From: Russula earlei
Lineage: Eukaryota > Basidiomycota > Agaricomycetes > Russulales > Russulaceae
Direction: 5' to 3'
NCBI GenBank assembly: GCA_025769875.1
Contig: JAGFNK010000042.1
Coordinates: forward strand, 124,001-188,000
DNA: 64,000 bases
Shown: positions 10,704-24,130 of the stretch, piece by piece
Numbering within the stretch: position 1 is the first letter of the stretch
Layout of the letters: the number at the start of each line of letters is the position of its first letter
The notes under the pieces: model-generated
What the model saw: only the letters and a program-made list of their open reading frames with translations
Told to the model about the DNA's origin: nothing
Databases searched by the model: none
Made by a program: the position numbers and the translations under genes

Positions 10704-12811
10704 ATGCGCTACGCTGTCCTCGTCACCGGCCCAGCTGGTGCTGGGAAATCTACCTTCTGCGCTTCACTCATGACACAACTCCACACCTCCAAGCGTACCG
10801 GCCATCTCGTAAACCTCGATCCTGCCGCGGCACCGGAGAGCTTCGAGTATGCGCCATCCATCGACATCAAGGACCTCATATCGGTCCAGGACGTCATGAG
10901 CGAGTTCGGATATGGGCCAAATGGCGGGCTCGTCTACTGCTTCGAGTGCGTGAATGTTTCCTCCGCGGCGCCCTGAGCAGCGAGGCCGAACGTTTTTCCG
11001 TGGACGCGCAGGTACCTCTTGCAGAATATGGACTGGCTCGAGGAGGAAGTCGGTGAATATGAAGATGACTACCTTATCATAGATTGTCCGGGTACGTCTC
11101 GACCTGTGTTTCAGCCCGACTTTTTTTTTCTTCTTGCCATGCCGTAGCATGCCTGGACCCTTTCATTGACGCTGACTGCTGACTGATGGCCACATGCCTG
11201 CCCGCAGGCCAGATAGAGCTCTACACGCACCACCCGTTCCTTCCCACCCTCGTGAGAAACCTGCAACGGCTCGGCATGCGCACCTCCGCGGTTTACCTCC
11301 TTGAGTCCCAGTTCATGGAGGACAAGTACAAGTTCTTCAGGTGTGTCAGACGGCTTCTTTCATCTTTGCCTGCACAGCGTTTAGCCTACGTTCGTCTCCC
11401 TGGTGGGCGCAACTGATCGTTGCGTCGCACTCTTCGGACGCACATTCCTTCTTTCGAGTAGACTGTACCGTCGCTTTCTCGCGAACGTGCCTTGCAAAAT
11501 AGCCACCCAGCTTTACCCTGTGCCCTAACCCCGCCAATCTTGCGTTTCTGGACCATCTTTAACTGATAGCCTTGGCTTATGACATAGCGGTGTCTTATCA
11601 GCCATGTCGGCCATGGTCAATCTCGAGATCCCCTGGATTAACGTGATGTCGAAAATGGACCTTGTCCTACCTAACACCGATGATCCTGCAGGTGGAGGTC
11701 GCAATGGCCTTCGTACACGTCGAAATATCGCACGGTGAGTCGCCTCCTTGTCATATACACGTGGCAAATTTTACCCGGGTTATCTCAACGCGTGCCTATA
11801 CTGACGCTCTTCTCTTCTTTCATTTCCGCACCGTCTCCGTCTCGTGTCCATTTTTCGTCACGCGCTTGACTGGATTTGTTGTTTTCTCCCTTTTCTCACC
11901 AATACATGCGGCATCCGACAGGTACTTGGATCCAGACCCTCTTTTGTTGGCGGCGCCTCACGGAAGCGGGGATGAAGCGAATAGCATCAATCCGCGCTTT
12001 CACGCACTAAATCAGGCTCTTGTGCAACTGGTAAGTGATGTTGCCATCTGGCGTACGTGGTATCAACGCGCCCATCTGTGTCTGTGTTGAGGGCGTGTGT
12101 GTGAACGCTGATCCTTGTTGCGTCGTTGCGCCAATCATGGCACCTCTCGCAAAAACCTCGCAAGAAAAGAAACGGTCCTCAGAAAAATCCGTGAAATGCC
12201 ACTCCACTTTCTTTTCCCTCATTCGCTATCTATCCTCGTGCATGATGGCAACTCTAGTTCACTTTTACATTGAGTTCATCTTTTGCAAATGAAGCCGCTT
12301 TCTGATGCGGTTTCACATGACGTGATGAGCAGATTGAGGATCACCCGTTGGTGACGTTCCTACCGCTCGATTTGACGAATCCGAATTCTATCGGGAATGT
12401 TTTGAGCCATATCGACTACTCAATGCAATACGGGGAAGATGAGGAACCCAAAGAGGTGGGTGCCTCTCCCCTCTTTCTGCGACTCTGCCCGGCTTCACGG
12501 AAAGACAAGCATGGACTGCATTTCATTCTCTCATGGAAAGAGAGATATGTGAAGCTGACTATCTCCCCTTCCCATGCTGGATTCCCATGACCGCATTCTC
12601 GATTGCGCCACCTACGCATTCGTCACCATTGTCACCCGTCTCGACGTGCCCTTCATGGTACGCTTGCCATGCGTTTCCACCATTCCACTCTTCCTGGGCC
12701 GCGTAAATGACGATCCCAACTACTACTCAAAACTCACCTGTGATCACGTGATCTGAATTTCATATCTAGCCACGGGATCTCGATGAGGGTGACTTCGCGG
12801 AGATGGAGTAG
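10704..12811 (+). CDS. GPN3: GPN-loop GTPase 3
   Basis: Small GTPase that, with GPN1, helps assemble and import RNA polymerase II (family knowledge). Seven exons join in phase: 10704-10945, 11012-11091, 11208-11340, 11588-11734, 11922-12030, 12333-12455 and 12770-12811, encoding 291 residues, the normal size. The P-loop is GPAGAGKST. It is followed by HLVNLDPAA, the defining Gly-Pro-Asn insertion in [42 protein letters not shown], and NVMSKMDLV as the guanine-specificity region. The C-terminal half has YLDPDPLLL, the [20 protein letters not shown] segment and a [10 protein letters not shown] tail. No signs of damage. Introns range from 66 to 314 nt, longer than elsewhere in the window. Confidence 0.95.
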
Positions 12812-14215
12812 GGGGTTGGTTTCGCAGTCAGAACGTATGACAGACAATCTTTGAACAAAGGTTAAGAAAACGCGCTTCTATCTTCTATAGACAACATTGT
12901 ATTAATCTGTATCAACGAAATGCATCAGGTCCTTAACCACGCCCCTGCCTGTGCGGTCAAGTGATGGGGGTGCAGAGACAAGGCTGGAGCACACGTCTCA
13001 TCTCTTGCGATTGCGAAATTGATGAATACAGCCCTGACTGCGATGGCTCCGCCGCCGCCTAGTTGGATTTATGCGGTCAGGCGATACAAGGCGAGGTCAG
13101 CCGACGGTTCCGCAAGGATCTTGAGACACGTGTTTTGGTGCTGGTGGTGTAAACTGTGAGCGTGATGTATTGCTAGATCGGACGGACGAGCAGATGAGGT
13201 GCGGCACGCCGTTACCGAAAGAAGGTCCCTAGGGGTTGGACGCATAAGTCATGAGTCCGTTGTTCCGACGCCGGCCTCACGCATGCATGGCCGTTCAGGG
13301 CGCCGGAACTTACTCACGTTCAGCCACAGACGGGTGGGGCCGTCAAAGGTAAGAAAGAGGCGATGCGCGCACCAAATTTGAAAACATGCCGATCATGAAA
13401 CTTATCATGTATCAACGTCGGATGCGCCGCAGCACGCGCGGCCACTGCCTCGGCCGAGTTGTGGCCCAAACGTCATGGTTCGATTGGCGGAGCAGGGGGA
13501 GGAATGTAGGGGGCGGTGCGAGTGGATAAAGGTGGGTCAGGTGGGTTGCCGCTTGCGGAGCGTACTGTATGCTGACCTGAAGTGGAGCCTGGTGAGGTTA
13601 GAGAGAGCAGGTGTCCGTGACTCGTACGAGATGTCGAATGTAGGGATTATGGTATGGAGGTGTGCGCGTGCGCGGGGACAGGTGCCAGAGGCGGTGTAAT
13701 GTTACAGATAGAGAGCTCGATGGGGGCAGTGGAAGAGCACTGGTGGGTGCCTGCGGGGAGGGGGAGGACAGGACAAAACAAGCACAGCAACCAGCGGTGA
13801 CTGGCTGTGACTGGTCGTGACAGGGAATGAGACATACCCGTATCGTTGAGCATTAAGGGGAGGAAGGACGCACGCGACGTGCGTGTGTGCACTAAACGGC
13901 GATGAATACGCCATCATGAGGCGAAGGAATGATGCTTTGGTGTTCGCAGCTGCCTGATAACGCCTACCAAGGGGGGGGAGGAGGAGAGAAATAAGGTGGG
14001 GGCGCGAGGTGGCTCAAGGCGGCGCAGCGCGCAAACGCGATGTGGAGGCGCGTGGGTACCGGGGGCATGGCGCGTGGCAGGTAGAAATCTGAGATGGAGC
14101 TTATAATTAATGTGAACTACGGTTTTGGTTGACTATAAAGGTCCCTCACTCCCCGTCCTCCTTCCAGAGCCACTCGTCAACTCCATCCTTGATCCCGTCC
14201 TTTCATCCCCCAAAC
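12812..14215. other. Long spacer
   Basis: About 1.4 kb with only short overlapping frames on both strands and no protein-like reading. It includes the GPN3 3' UTR and the upstream region of the His-rich gene. A TATAAA-like box lies near 14134, within 100 bp of that gene's likely start. Confidence 0.5.
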
Positions 14216-14743
14216 ATGTCCTACATCGTCCCGTCCACCCCCCCGCCCTACCGCGGCCGCGCTTACTCGTTCAGCCAGTCGGCATATCCAGCCACCCCGT
14301 ACTCCCCATATAACTCCCTCCCAATGCCGTACTACAACAGCCCTGGCATTCCCCGGAATCCAACATACTACATTGCCCCCTCGACCACCGGGAGAAGTCG
14401 CAGTCACAGCCGGCCCCGTCATTCCCACCACCGTTCACACCACGGCCATCACCACGGCCACCACCATCGTCGTTCCCATAGCGCCGTTTCCGGTCGACAC
14501 CACCGTTCCACCACCCATGTACGCGTTTTCCCACCCCGCTTTCGTCGTATTTTTACTGAGAAACTCGCTAATTTTCAGCACAACTCGTATCGTTACCCGA
14601 CAACGGGGACATACGCGCAAAATCCCTTCAACCGCTCCCCTTCGCTGGGCGAGCGCATTCTCAACTTCTTCGGCCTTGGGAACAGCAAAGACCAATATGG
14701 TCGTTCGGTTGACGGTCGCGGCAGGTCCAAGCACAAATACTGA
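14216..14743 (+). CDS. Small Tyr/Pro- and His/Ser-rich protein of an Agaricomycete family
   Basis: Unknown function. The likely start is ATG 14216 (MSYIVPSTPPPYRGRAYSFS), a common opening for small proteins of this kind in Agaricomycetes. An in-frame upstream ATG at 14129 is less likely. The protein has a Tyr/Pro/Asn-rich part, a long His/Arg/Ser tract (RSRSHSRPRHSHHRSHHGHH...) and a C-terminal motif SLGERILNFFGLGN followed by GRSVDGRGR, which recurs in the family. A 60-nt stretch at 14519-14578 has a good donor (GTACGC), a branch-like GCTAAT and the acceptor TTTTCAG, so I read it as an intron. Because 60 is divisible by 3 and lacks a stop, the retained form is also open. Spliced length is about 155 residues. 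Confidence 0.7.
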   Translation: MSYIVPSTPPPYRGRAYSFSQSAYPATPYSPYNSLPMPYYNSPGIPRNPTYYIAPSTTGRSRSHSRPRHSHHRSHHGHHHGHHHRRSHSAVSGRHHRSTTHVRVFPPRFRRIFTEKLANFQHNSYRYPTTGTYAQNPFNRSPSLGERILNFFGLGNSKDQYGRSVDGRGRSKHKY

Positions 14744-17143
14744 GATTCGCGGCTCGACGGCCTCGGTGCCAATCCGTTTTTTTTCATGACGGGTCAGGGA
14801 CCGTGCCGCGCGAGATTACGCCAAAGCCATTTTAGCCCGAGCTTCGATACCTAGTTGTCGCGTGTGCCCTCCCATCTGACCATGCTAAGCAAAGATTAAA
14901 GTGTTCTCTTTTTCATCCGGTCACCTCCCGCGCCTCGGCCTCGGACTCTAGCTTCCAAATCGTCTCTCCGGCGCGTGCGGCCGCCACACGCAGCCGCCGC
15001 CGCAGGCACTATCTTTCCTCCATATCCATATCACACGCTCGAGTTCCCGTCGGCCTATCTCTCTTCACCGAGCATCGCATCCGATGACCCTACTTTACCC
15101 CCCGAAGACTGTTGTCCTGTTACCCTACTTACCTTTATCTATTAACGCCAGACAAGTGTATGCAATTTGATACTGATGTAGCCACGGTAGCAACCGAATT
15201 ACGAATGTGTAATCGCCACTTAGTAAGAATGACGAAACATTACTTTCTCCGGTTGAGCTTCTTTCGCTGATACTCCCACCGATATGAGCGTGTAAGTGTC
15301 TTCTTATCTGCCTCGTGCCCTCTTTGGGACCCAAACTTCCTTCGTCGGACGTCACTGGGAACAACACGAGGCCCCTTTCACGTACAACGAAGACAAAGAG
15401 CGCGACTAAGGAGACTCTTTCCGGCGAATCGAGAACGATTGAGCGTCAGGAGGGGTGTCAAGCGGCCATCCGAATGGAGGGGAAAGAACCTTTAAAATTA
15501 TGTTTTGCAGGAACCACAGCAAGGGTGGTGGTAAGGGACGAGGGGGGGGAGGGGGGGAGGGGGGGGAGTACTGAAGAACGAACTCGCCTGCGCTCGTGCG
15601 TCAACAATACATCACAGGGACTGTGGCACGTTCGTGCGCGCCGGTTTTTTCGCAAAAGCGCGAAAGGCAAGGGCCCCTATGTCCGTTTTGAAAATAATTT
15701 CTCCGAGAAAGAAATCTCACGGCTCACGGCGTGCGCGTGCCGTGGGTTGAGTGGGTGGGGTGTGGTGGGGTGGAGCAAAAAGAAGATTTTAGCCTGCTGG
15801 CGCGGGGTGCCGTGTGGTGTCCGTTCCGATCCTCGAATGGCGAATGGGATCATCTGTGTGAACGCGCAGAGAGAGGCACAAAAAAAAACATTTTCTCCTT
15901 GGGAGAAGGTTGACTCGTGCCCTACGCCTACCCATGTTACGCCGCGTGCCATTGCCATGTGGCCGCGGGAGGGGAGGGAAGAGCAGGCAACACGGACACT
16001 TGCGAGTTGAAGGGCCGTCTGCGGCCATGGGAAGTGAGCCACTTTTCGTTCTCTTTTTTTTTAATCCTTTTTTTCTGTTGGCCCCCAGTGCACTCGGGGG
16101 TCCGTCCGGAGGAGCCGTGTGGATCGCATCAAGGTAGCTAAGCGCAATGTTCCCTGAAGAGTCTTATCTCGCCCGACGCTGCGGGGCAGGCGCGTGGGCG
16201 GCGTGAGAGGCCAAGTCGGGAACTTGTTGGTGGCGCGGAACCCCTGTCAGACAAGGCGTTTGTGGGAAACGATGATGATGGGAGAGAACGCAAAATGTTC
16301 GCACCATCCGGTGGTTCCCATTGTCCGAAGATGGGTCGGGTTTGTAGTGACAACGACGCCCACCCAAATGGAGGTATCACCACTATAGATACAACAATGG
16401 ACAGACACAACAACAACATGAAACCCGTAATGCCTGGAAGGTCGAATGATAATGAAAAAAGAGTGGGCGAGAGCGCCTTCCGTCAATAGTTTTATAGCGC
16501 CCGAACTGAAAATCCGCTACCTCGTTTGCCGCCACTTACGAATGCCACCCCCCCGAAATCTTTTCCTCTTCGACAAACTTAGAAAAGAGCGCTCAAAGCC
16601 ATGGAGATAACGCAGTATCATGAATTTGCCGAGGTCGAGGTCGAGAAGGAATCCCGTCCATAAGCGATGAAGAGAGAACGAGTGTTAACGAGAGAGCGTG
16701 GCGGTGTGTACACATTACGGCTTGGTCGCGTTGGTGGCCAATTGGCGTGCTCCTGTTATGTTCCGCTGGTTATGATCCTCGGGACGCGGAGCAGTACTTG
16801 CTGCAAGGCACGGCCTTATCGCGCTTCCCAATAGCAACATGTCGGCATCAGGGGGGGGGGGAGAGAGGGCTAGACTCTCCAGTTCGACGCCGATGGAGGC
16901 CTATGACAATCCTTTTGCAAGGTGGAAGGACGTCGTTGTCTCATTTCGGGTATCGCCGGGGCCTCGTGTCGTCAAATTAAACATCACAAACACACGCTCT
17001 CGAATGTTGGGACGACCCAGACCCAGCTGCCTCACTGGTGGACCTCGAGTATAACCGCGCTCGGTGTTTATCTTGCGTCACACCAATCTGGCAGTGGAAA
17101 AATTTCTGTTCACTGCCTTGTTTGACTATCAACAGTGCCATCG
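14744..17143. other. Long spacer with G-rich runs
   Basis: About 2.4 kb with no convincing gene. A 231-codon frame at 15315-16010 has no family features and spans a G-run. Notable are G-rich blocks near 15540-15568 and 16850-16862. The rest holds scattered short frames only. Confidence 0.5.
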
Positions 17144-19805
17144 TCAAAATTTTTGAGGAAACCAATGACCCTTCAGCTTCCTGGCGACATCCTGCTCCAC
17201 CCTTTGAACGGTGGTCAAATGGGAGCATCCTTCTCGCAAAACATCCTCCCCGGCAGCTTCTCCCCGCGGCCACGCTTCGTCTCCCCAAAGGTGGATGCTT
17301 TTCGTCATATCGGCATCGCCTTCAGTAAAAATGCTCCAGTCGGCGAATGGGATTGAGTCTGAACCGAAACCGGTACAGTCATCTTCTGTCTCAACGACCC
17401 TCACGTGTCCCGTGTCTTCTTCATTGAATAGACCCGCTTCATCTCCACAATTGAACGAAGCGTTCGGTGAGGCGGGCGCCACCTGACTCGCAAACTCAGG
17501 TAGGTCGGAGATCACGGCCGGGTAGCATGCATGGCGCCCAAATTGATCTTCGCTGTGCCCTTCCAGCACTTTGGGGAAACCGCCTCTTCGGAAACTTAGG
17601 GCGCCATCCTGAACGTTACCAAGAGCGATGGGCTCCTCCAGTGAATCACCAGCATTCGCGGGTTCACAGTCACCATGATCGTCGAGAGAAGGTCTTAATA
17701 CCTCGCTGGGGCTGTCCATGGGGTCCAAACCATAATGACGAAATAACAACTCTGAAGTGGCGTTGAACTCGTGCCACTTCGTCAATCCTCTACGAATTCG
17801 CGAACGGCTGCGGTTGACGACGGGAATATCCAGAAGGGCACGATCCACAGAGTCGAGTGAAGAAGTCTGGAGAACGGAAATCCGCTCCTCAGGGAGAGTG
17901 GAGGGCTTTCTTGCAGGTGATATATTCGCTGGAGAGGAAATGGTCAACAGATCTCCACGATGATGGCCTGCACCAGCAAGGTCTCTGTCGATGATCATGT
18001 CTTCACCCTTATTGGAACACCCACGGTCGAGGTCCGCTGGTTGGCCAAAGGAGTTGTTCGCCAGGTGGATTGTGGGTTCGATAAACTTTAGTTCGCCGCT
18101 ATATGGCAACGCAAAATACCTGGAATGTGCAGACCTCTGTTCCTGGGGATGAAGAGTACTTTGCGCTATTTGGGAGGCGGACTCCCAAGGACCAATAGTA
18201 CCTCGTTCGTCGACTTCGATGTGCGTAGCTGAAGCGTCCCCCTGAACGATGGCCGTAGCCTGCAGAGTGGAAATGGCCTGAGGACTCTCGTGGCGCTTCA
18301 GGAGAGATGGGTTTTTTTCATTACATAGGTCCTCGTTTAAACCTCTACTCCAAGCAGCAGTTCGGACATCCAGAAGCGCAGTTCCTGGTTTACTCTTCAC
18401 GCATGCGATGGCAATATCAGTGGTCGTACTAGGCAAACTACAGCCGTCCTGTTCAATGACCCAAGATGCTGAACGTGCTGGTGATCTCGATTTCTTGGGC
18501 TTGGCCATGTCGGTTGATTTGACCCCTTCCCCATCGACAGGCGGGCTTGTAGAACCATCATTCATCTCACTTTCACACTGGCTTCGTCCAATGGTCCCTC
18601 TCAGCTTGATTGGAGTATTCCGGGTCATAGCGGTAGTTAACTTCTTCGCTTTGACAGGGGTTGAAGGTTCATTGCTGGCGTCACTACTTGAGGATGTTTC
18701 GGAGTGGAGGAGACACTTCACCGGTGACTTGGCACGTCTCGAGCTGAGGAATTTATCTTCAGAGAAGATATGAGAACGGAAGCCTCGTCAATTGCGTCTC
18801 TAAGCGAGATCTCTGAATTTAATCATTACTGATACACATACCTCTCTGTTTCGTGCGTTTGGACTCGTTCACCTTTACCTTTCCGGAGGCTCTTCCCTTG
18901 TTAAACACGCCAAAATTTGGAGGTCGTTCAATCTACAGGAGGTGGGATAAAGTGAAATTCCAACTCTGGATGAACGCTGGCGTACCGTAAGTCTACTTTT
19001 CCCGACACTGGCGGAAGCAAAACCATGCATCAAAGCGAGGCCAGCGGGAATCCTCTGTTTCTTCTTGTCGTTAGATTTCTTCACATCGTTCCTGTTCTCT
19101 TTCTCGCCTCTCGAGCATGCCCTGACTTCTCCAGAGTTCATAATCTCCCGCCTCGCGCGCTTGCGCTCTCGTCGTTCCGTGAGCCCTGTTATCCGTAAAT
19201 TTCTCCCCGCCGTCGAGAAGGGAAAAAAAAAAAAAGAAAAGCGCACTCGCTAAAGACTCCTCATCGGTGTCGCTACGCTCGCGGTGCTCCCTTGCCGTTC
19301 CCGATTTCTTCGCCGCAGACCTCTTTCCCGCTTTCTTCTGCGCCGCCGGCGAGACTGCTTCTCGAACAGCGGGCGCGGTCTTGACCTCCCTGGCCACTGC
19401 CACCCGCGACTGCTCACCGGTTGGTTTGGCGGTGGTGGGTGGCGGCGAATGAGCACGAGCACGAGCACGAGCACGAGCTGGGGAGGACGGCCGGTGGTCC
19501 CGGTCGGGCTCCTCTCGCGGCGGCTGAGTCGCCCGAGGTTTGAGCACGGGCGTCTCGAAGCCGGCCGACGGCAGGTGCAGGCGCATCCTGTCTTTCTCGG
19601 GCGTGCTGATGTCCCAAGATGCACGCACGGCGCGGCCCTCGTTGGCTTGAGCCTTCGCGAACCTGGTTTGGGACGCGACGAATTCTCGCACCCGGATTTT
19701 CTCGTCGGGAGCGGCGAGCAACTCGAGGTTCGATGCGTTCAGCGGCCCGGGCTGGGATCCCTGTGGGTAGGGGTGGTGTGGGCTCGGCGGAGAGGCCATG
19801 GTCAT
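17144..19805 (-). CDS. Large disordered nuclear-type protein, uncharacterised
   Basis: Four exons (19805-19247, 19185-18986, 18932-18842, 18783-17144) join in phase to 829 residues. Exon 1 begins MTMASPPSPHHPYPQGSQPG and contains an Ala-Arg run from a CGAGCA repeat, then Lys/Arg-rich clusters (AAQKKAGKRSAAKKS). Exon 2 has LTERRERKRARREI, then KKKQRIPAGLALMHGF with GKSRLT. Exon 3 has FGVFNKGRASGKVKV and exon 4 starts with FRSHIFSEDKFLSSRRAKSP. These blocks match my memory of a conserved but unnamed Agaricomycete protein. The remainder is Ser/Asp/Glu-rich low-complexity sequence with one better-conserved stretch (GTALLDVRTAAWSRGLNEDL). Basic clusters suggest nuclear location. No catalytic motif is visible. 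The acceptor before exon 4 is chosen because it alone restores the frame. Confidence 0.65.
19452..19482 (-). repeat. CGAGCA-type microsatellite inside a coding exon
   Basis: Five tandem units of the hexamer, encoding alternating Arg-Ala in the large nuclear-type protein. Length variation here would change only the number of Arg-Ala pairs. Confidence 0.8.
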
Positions 19806-20224
19806 GAGGAGTAGTACTTGACCTCGAATGAGGTAAAGTGGTCAAGCATTCCTGAAGAGTGTTGGCGTCATAGTCCCACGTGGAGACGGTGTCCTTCTGC
19901 TCACGATTGTGCCATTAATTATAAAGACATTCGCCGTCGCCGAGTTTTCTGCAGACAGGCGGAGACGCATCGGCACGGCCAACTGCATGCTCAGCGACCT
20001 CCGAGTCATGTGTCAGATCTGGGTTCTCAACTGGAGGTTTATGTTATGAACAATTGGGATGGCATGAGAAGGTTGGGTAGTTCACTGCGGAACATCCGGT
20101 AGTCAATTGCACGACTGTCATACGTTAATCATGCCGTCGCCTTAACCCTTGACGCAGACAACGTAGTGTAAATTCAATGTCGTGGTCATGATAAAAATAG
20201 CTCTATGAAAAAAGACGACTGTTT
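19806..20224. other. Spacer
   Basis: About 420 bp between the nuclear-type protein start and the ERG10 stop, both minus strand. It should contain the upstream promoter of the former. Nothing recognised. Confidence 0.4.
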
Positions 20225-21688
<1,464 letters not shown>

Positions 21689-22000
21689 TGAGCGAGTGAT
21701 GAGTGGTAACAAGTGAGGAGAGGAGCGACGAGTGATTAAGGAGAGATGGGAAAGCAACATGCTGCTCGGGGACCTTTTTATGCAAATTTCGGGATGAATG
21801 AAACGCGACTATCCCGGATATGAACCAATCGCATCAGAGGCGAGTCCGGACTACTCGAAATCGTACGAGGGAGAGAATGTCACCTACCAGACAAGCGCTG
21901 CCGATTAATCTGGAACGAGGTTTGAGACCGTCTCTGGTCGCCAGCATTCTCTTTTCTTTTATATACGACTATGGCTAAGATCCGACAATTATCACGAGAT
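21689..22000. promoter_or_regulatory. ERG10 upstream region / ATG10 3' region
   Basis: About 310 bp. It contains the ERG10 promoter and the ATG10 3' UTR. No specific sterol-response or other element could be assigned by eye. Confidence 0.35.
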
Positions 22001-22781
22001 TCACAGCTCGACGATGTTCCCCAGGACCATAAACCACGTCTCCAGCCAGTTTAACCACTCGTCGTAGTCCACAGGATCGGGCATAGCCCCGGCCTCGGTG
22101 ATCTTTTCTCCGATCAACTCGCCGATAGCACAAGCCGTTCCGCACGGATGAATAAACCACGCCGGAGTTCCTGTTGTAGGGTGATCCCCTTGTGACAGCA
22201 AAGGAAACTGCGAGTTTGGTTGCTTCAACGCAAAGGACGTTACTTGTGTTTCGGGCAACGCGTGACGACGTAGTAGGCTCGTTTTCATAATCTCCTTCAG
22301 CATAAGCGGAGAGCCGTCTGCGTTGGCCCTCTTCTGAGTAAAAACATTCCTTATTGGAGATGTTACGCACTGCGATCATGGACCGTGAAGTAGAACACTG
22401 GGACCTGAAACGTCGGGGAAAAGGTAACACTTTGGCCGCAAGTAAGATATTCCGCTGAAGTGTCATGCGCAAGAGCAGGGTCCTCTACAACCTCCTCCGG
22501 CTCAGGAATACCATCTTCCAAAAGGTCGCTGTCACTAATCCGAGCGAGACCTTGTATCAGGGAAGTGCGCGACAAGTAGCCAAGCCCCGGGACTGTCTGA
22601 GAACAGAATCAGAAACAAGAACGACTTGTTGATATTTTAGCATGCACACTGGATGCTCTGTCCAAGACCATCCCTTCAATACAGTATTCAAGGAGGAAGA
22701 TGCCGAGTGGGCATGTTTCGCAACAAGTGCCTTGCAAGCGTGTTCGAATTGGTGGCAAGTGAGAGTCGAGGGAGAGGCCAT
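22001..22781 (-). CDS. ATG10: Autophagy E2-like enzyme Atg10
   Basis: Conjugates Atg12 to Atg5 in autophagosome formation. Exon 1 (22781-22650) gives FEHACKALVAKHAHSAS and ends WSWTEHP. Exon 2 (from 22596) gives GYLSRTSLIQGLARI, an acidic stretch and FSPTFQVPVFYF, the Atg3/Atg10 core beta-strand motif. The last exon (22333-22001) gives DGSPLMLKEIM, LSQGDHPTTGTPAWFIHPCG with the HPC catalytic cysteine, and the C-terminal WLNWLETWFMVLGNIVEL. The second intron is ambiguous. A 50-nt intron with donor GTCCAT joins in phase but removes HDR. The more natural donor GTGCGT would leave a 37-nt intron out of phase, so either a short non-standard intron or an indel is present. The first exon pair is secure. 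Confidence 0.85.
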
Positions 22782-22939
22782 GCAGCGTGGGAATGAACTG
22801 TGTAGTTATATCGACAAGGTTGAAGCCACCAAAGCCACAGAAAGTGTAACACCACAACAACAACACCACCTGAGTTGAGACTCGAATATCTCAAAACAAC
22901 GCCTGGCCTACGCGGTCTCCTTTCTTTTAATCTTTAATC
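22782..22939. promoter_or_regulatory. Shared divergent promoter, ATG10 / RPS1
   Basis: 158 bp between start codons. The RPS1 side has a pyrimidine-rich tract (TCTCCTTTCTTTTAATCTTT) just before the ATG, common for fungal ribosomal-protein genes. Confidence 0.5.
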
Positions 22940-23922
22940 ATGGCCGTAGGAAAAGTGCGTATCTGAGCAACATGCTGCGAATACTAAATTTAACACTGCT
23001 CTATTATGATAGAACAAGCGATTGTCCAAGGGTAAGAAAGGTGTCAAGAAAAAGGTCGTCGACCCATTCTCCCGCAAAGGTATGCGTCCCCTTCATTCAT
23101 CCACGGCTTTCATGTTGACCGACTCTGCAGATTGGTATGACATCAAGGCACCGTCAATCTTTGAAGTAAGAAATGTGGGCAAGACTCTTGTGAATCGCTC
23201 TCAGGGATTGAGTATGTCGGATCACTTTCATCAGGGTTCGCACTCATGCATCGTCAACACACAGAAAATGCAAATGACTCACTCAAGGGTCGCATTATCG
23301 AGGTCTCGCTCGGCGACCTCAACAAGGATGAGGAGCAGTCTTTCCGTAAGATTAAACTCCGCATCGATGAAGTCCAAGGAAAGAACTGCCTTACCAACTT
23401 TCATGGCATGTCCTTCACTTCGGACAAGCTCCGTTCTCTTGTGCGCAAATGGCAAACCCTAATTGAGGCACACGTCGACGTCAAGACAACCGATGGTTAC
23501 CTTCTACGCCTCTTCGCCATCGGGTTCACAAAACGTCGCCAGTCGCAGGTACGCAAGACGACGTATGCCCAGACGAGTCAGATTCGGGAGATCCGGAAGA
23601 AGATGTTCGAGATCATGACACGGGAGGCAACAAGCTGTGATTTGAAGGAGTTGGTACAGAAGTTTGTACCGGAGGCGATTGGAAGGGAGATCGAGAAGTC
23701 AGCGCGGAGCATCTATCCTCTGCAGAACGTATATGTCCACAAGGCGAAGATCCTGAAGGCACCGAAGTTTGATGTATCAAAACTACTCGAACTTCATGGC
23801 GAGTCAACAGACGTACGTTCTGGCTTAATAGTTCGTTGTTCTGCTGTTAACACTCCTTATAGGAGACAGGCACACGGGTAGCGAGGGACTTCAAAGAGCC
23901 CGAAGTTCTCGAATCTGTCTGA
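22940..23922 (+). CDS. RPS1: 40S ribosomal protein S1 (eS1, S3aE)
   Basis: Small-subunit ribosomal protein near the mRNA exit. Five exons, 22940-22954, 23013-23079, 23131-23211, 23265-23812 and 23863-23922, encode 256 residues, the family size. It opens [19 protein letters not shown], then [75 protein letters not shown] and [20 protein letters not shown], all diagnostic of eS1. Exon 1 holds only five codons, a typical ribosomal-protein gene layout. Intact. Confidence 0.96.
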
Positions 23923-24130
23923 TAGTCTAAAATATGACACTTTTATTCGCCTTTGTACCGCCATACTTCTCCTCTCATACAGCAAGGGTGTCAGCAATTT
24001 ATGAGCATCATGATACACTAAGATACACTAACCCGCGGGTTGCGAGGAGTTAGATGAGAAGACTTTTGAGTATCAAGGTTGTAATTCAAGGTTGTCGACC
24101 ACGTCGAACATCCTTTTCGCTCCAAGCACG

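Noticed and set aside
15315..16010. 231-codon plus-strand ORF in the 14.7-17.1 kb spacer
   Set aside because: No family features, spans a G-run, erratic composition (Cys, Trp and Arg scattered) and several competing frames; treated as chance.
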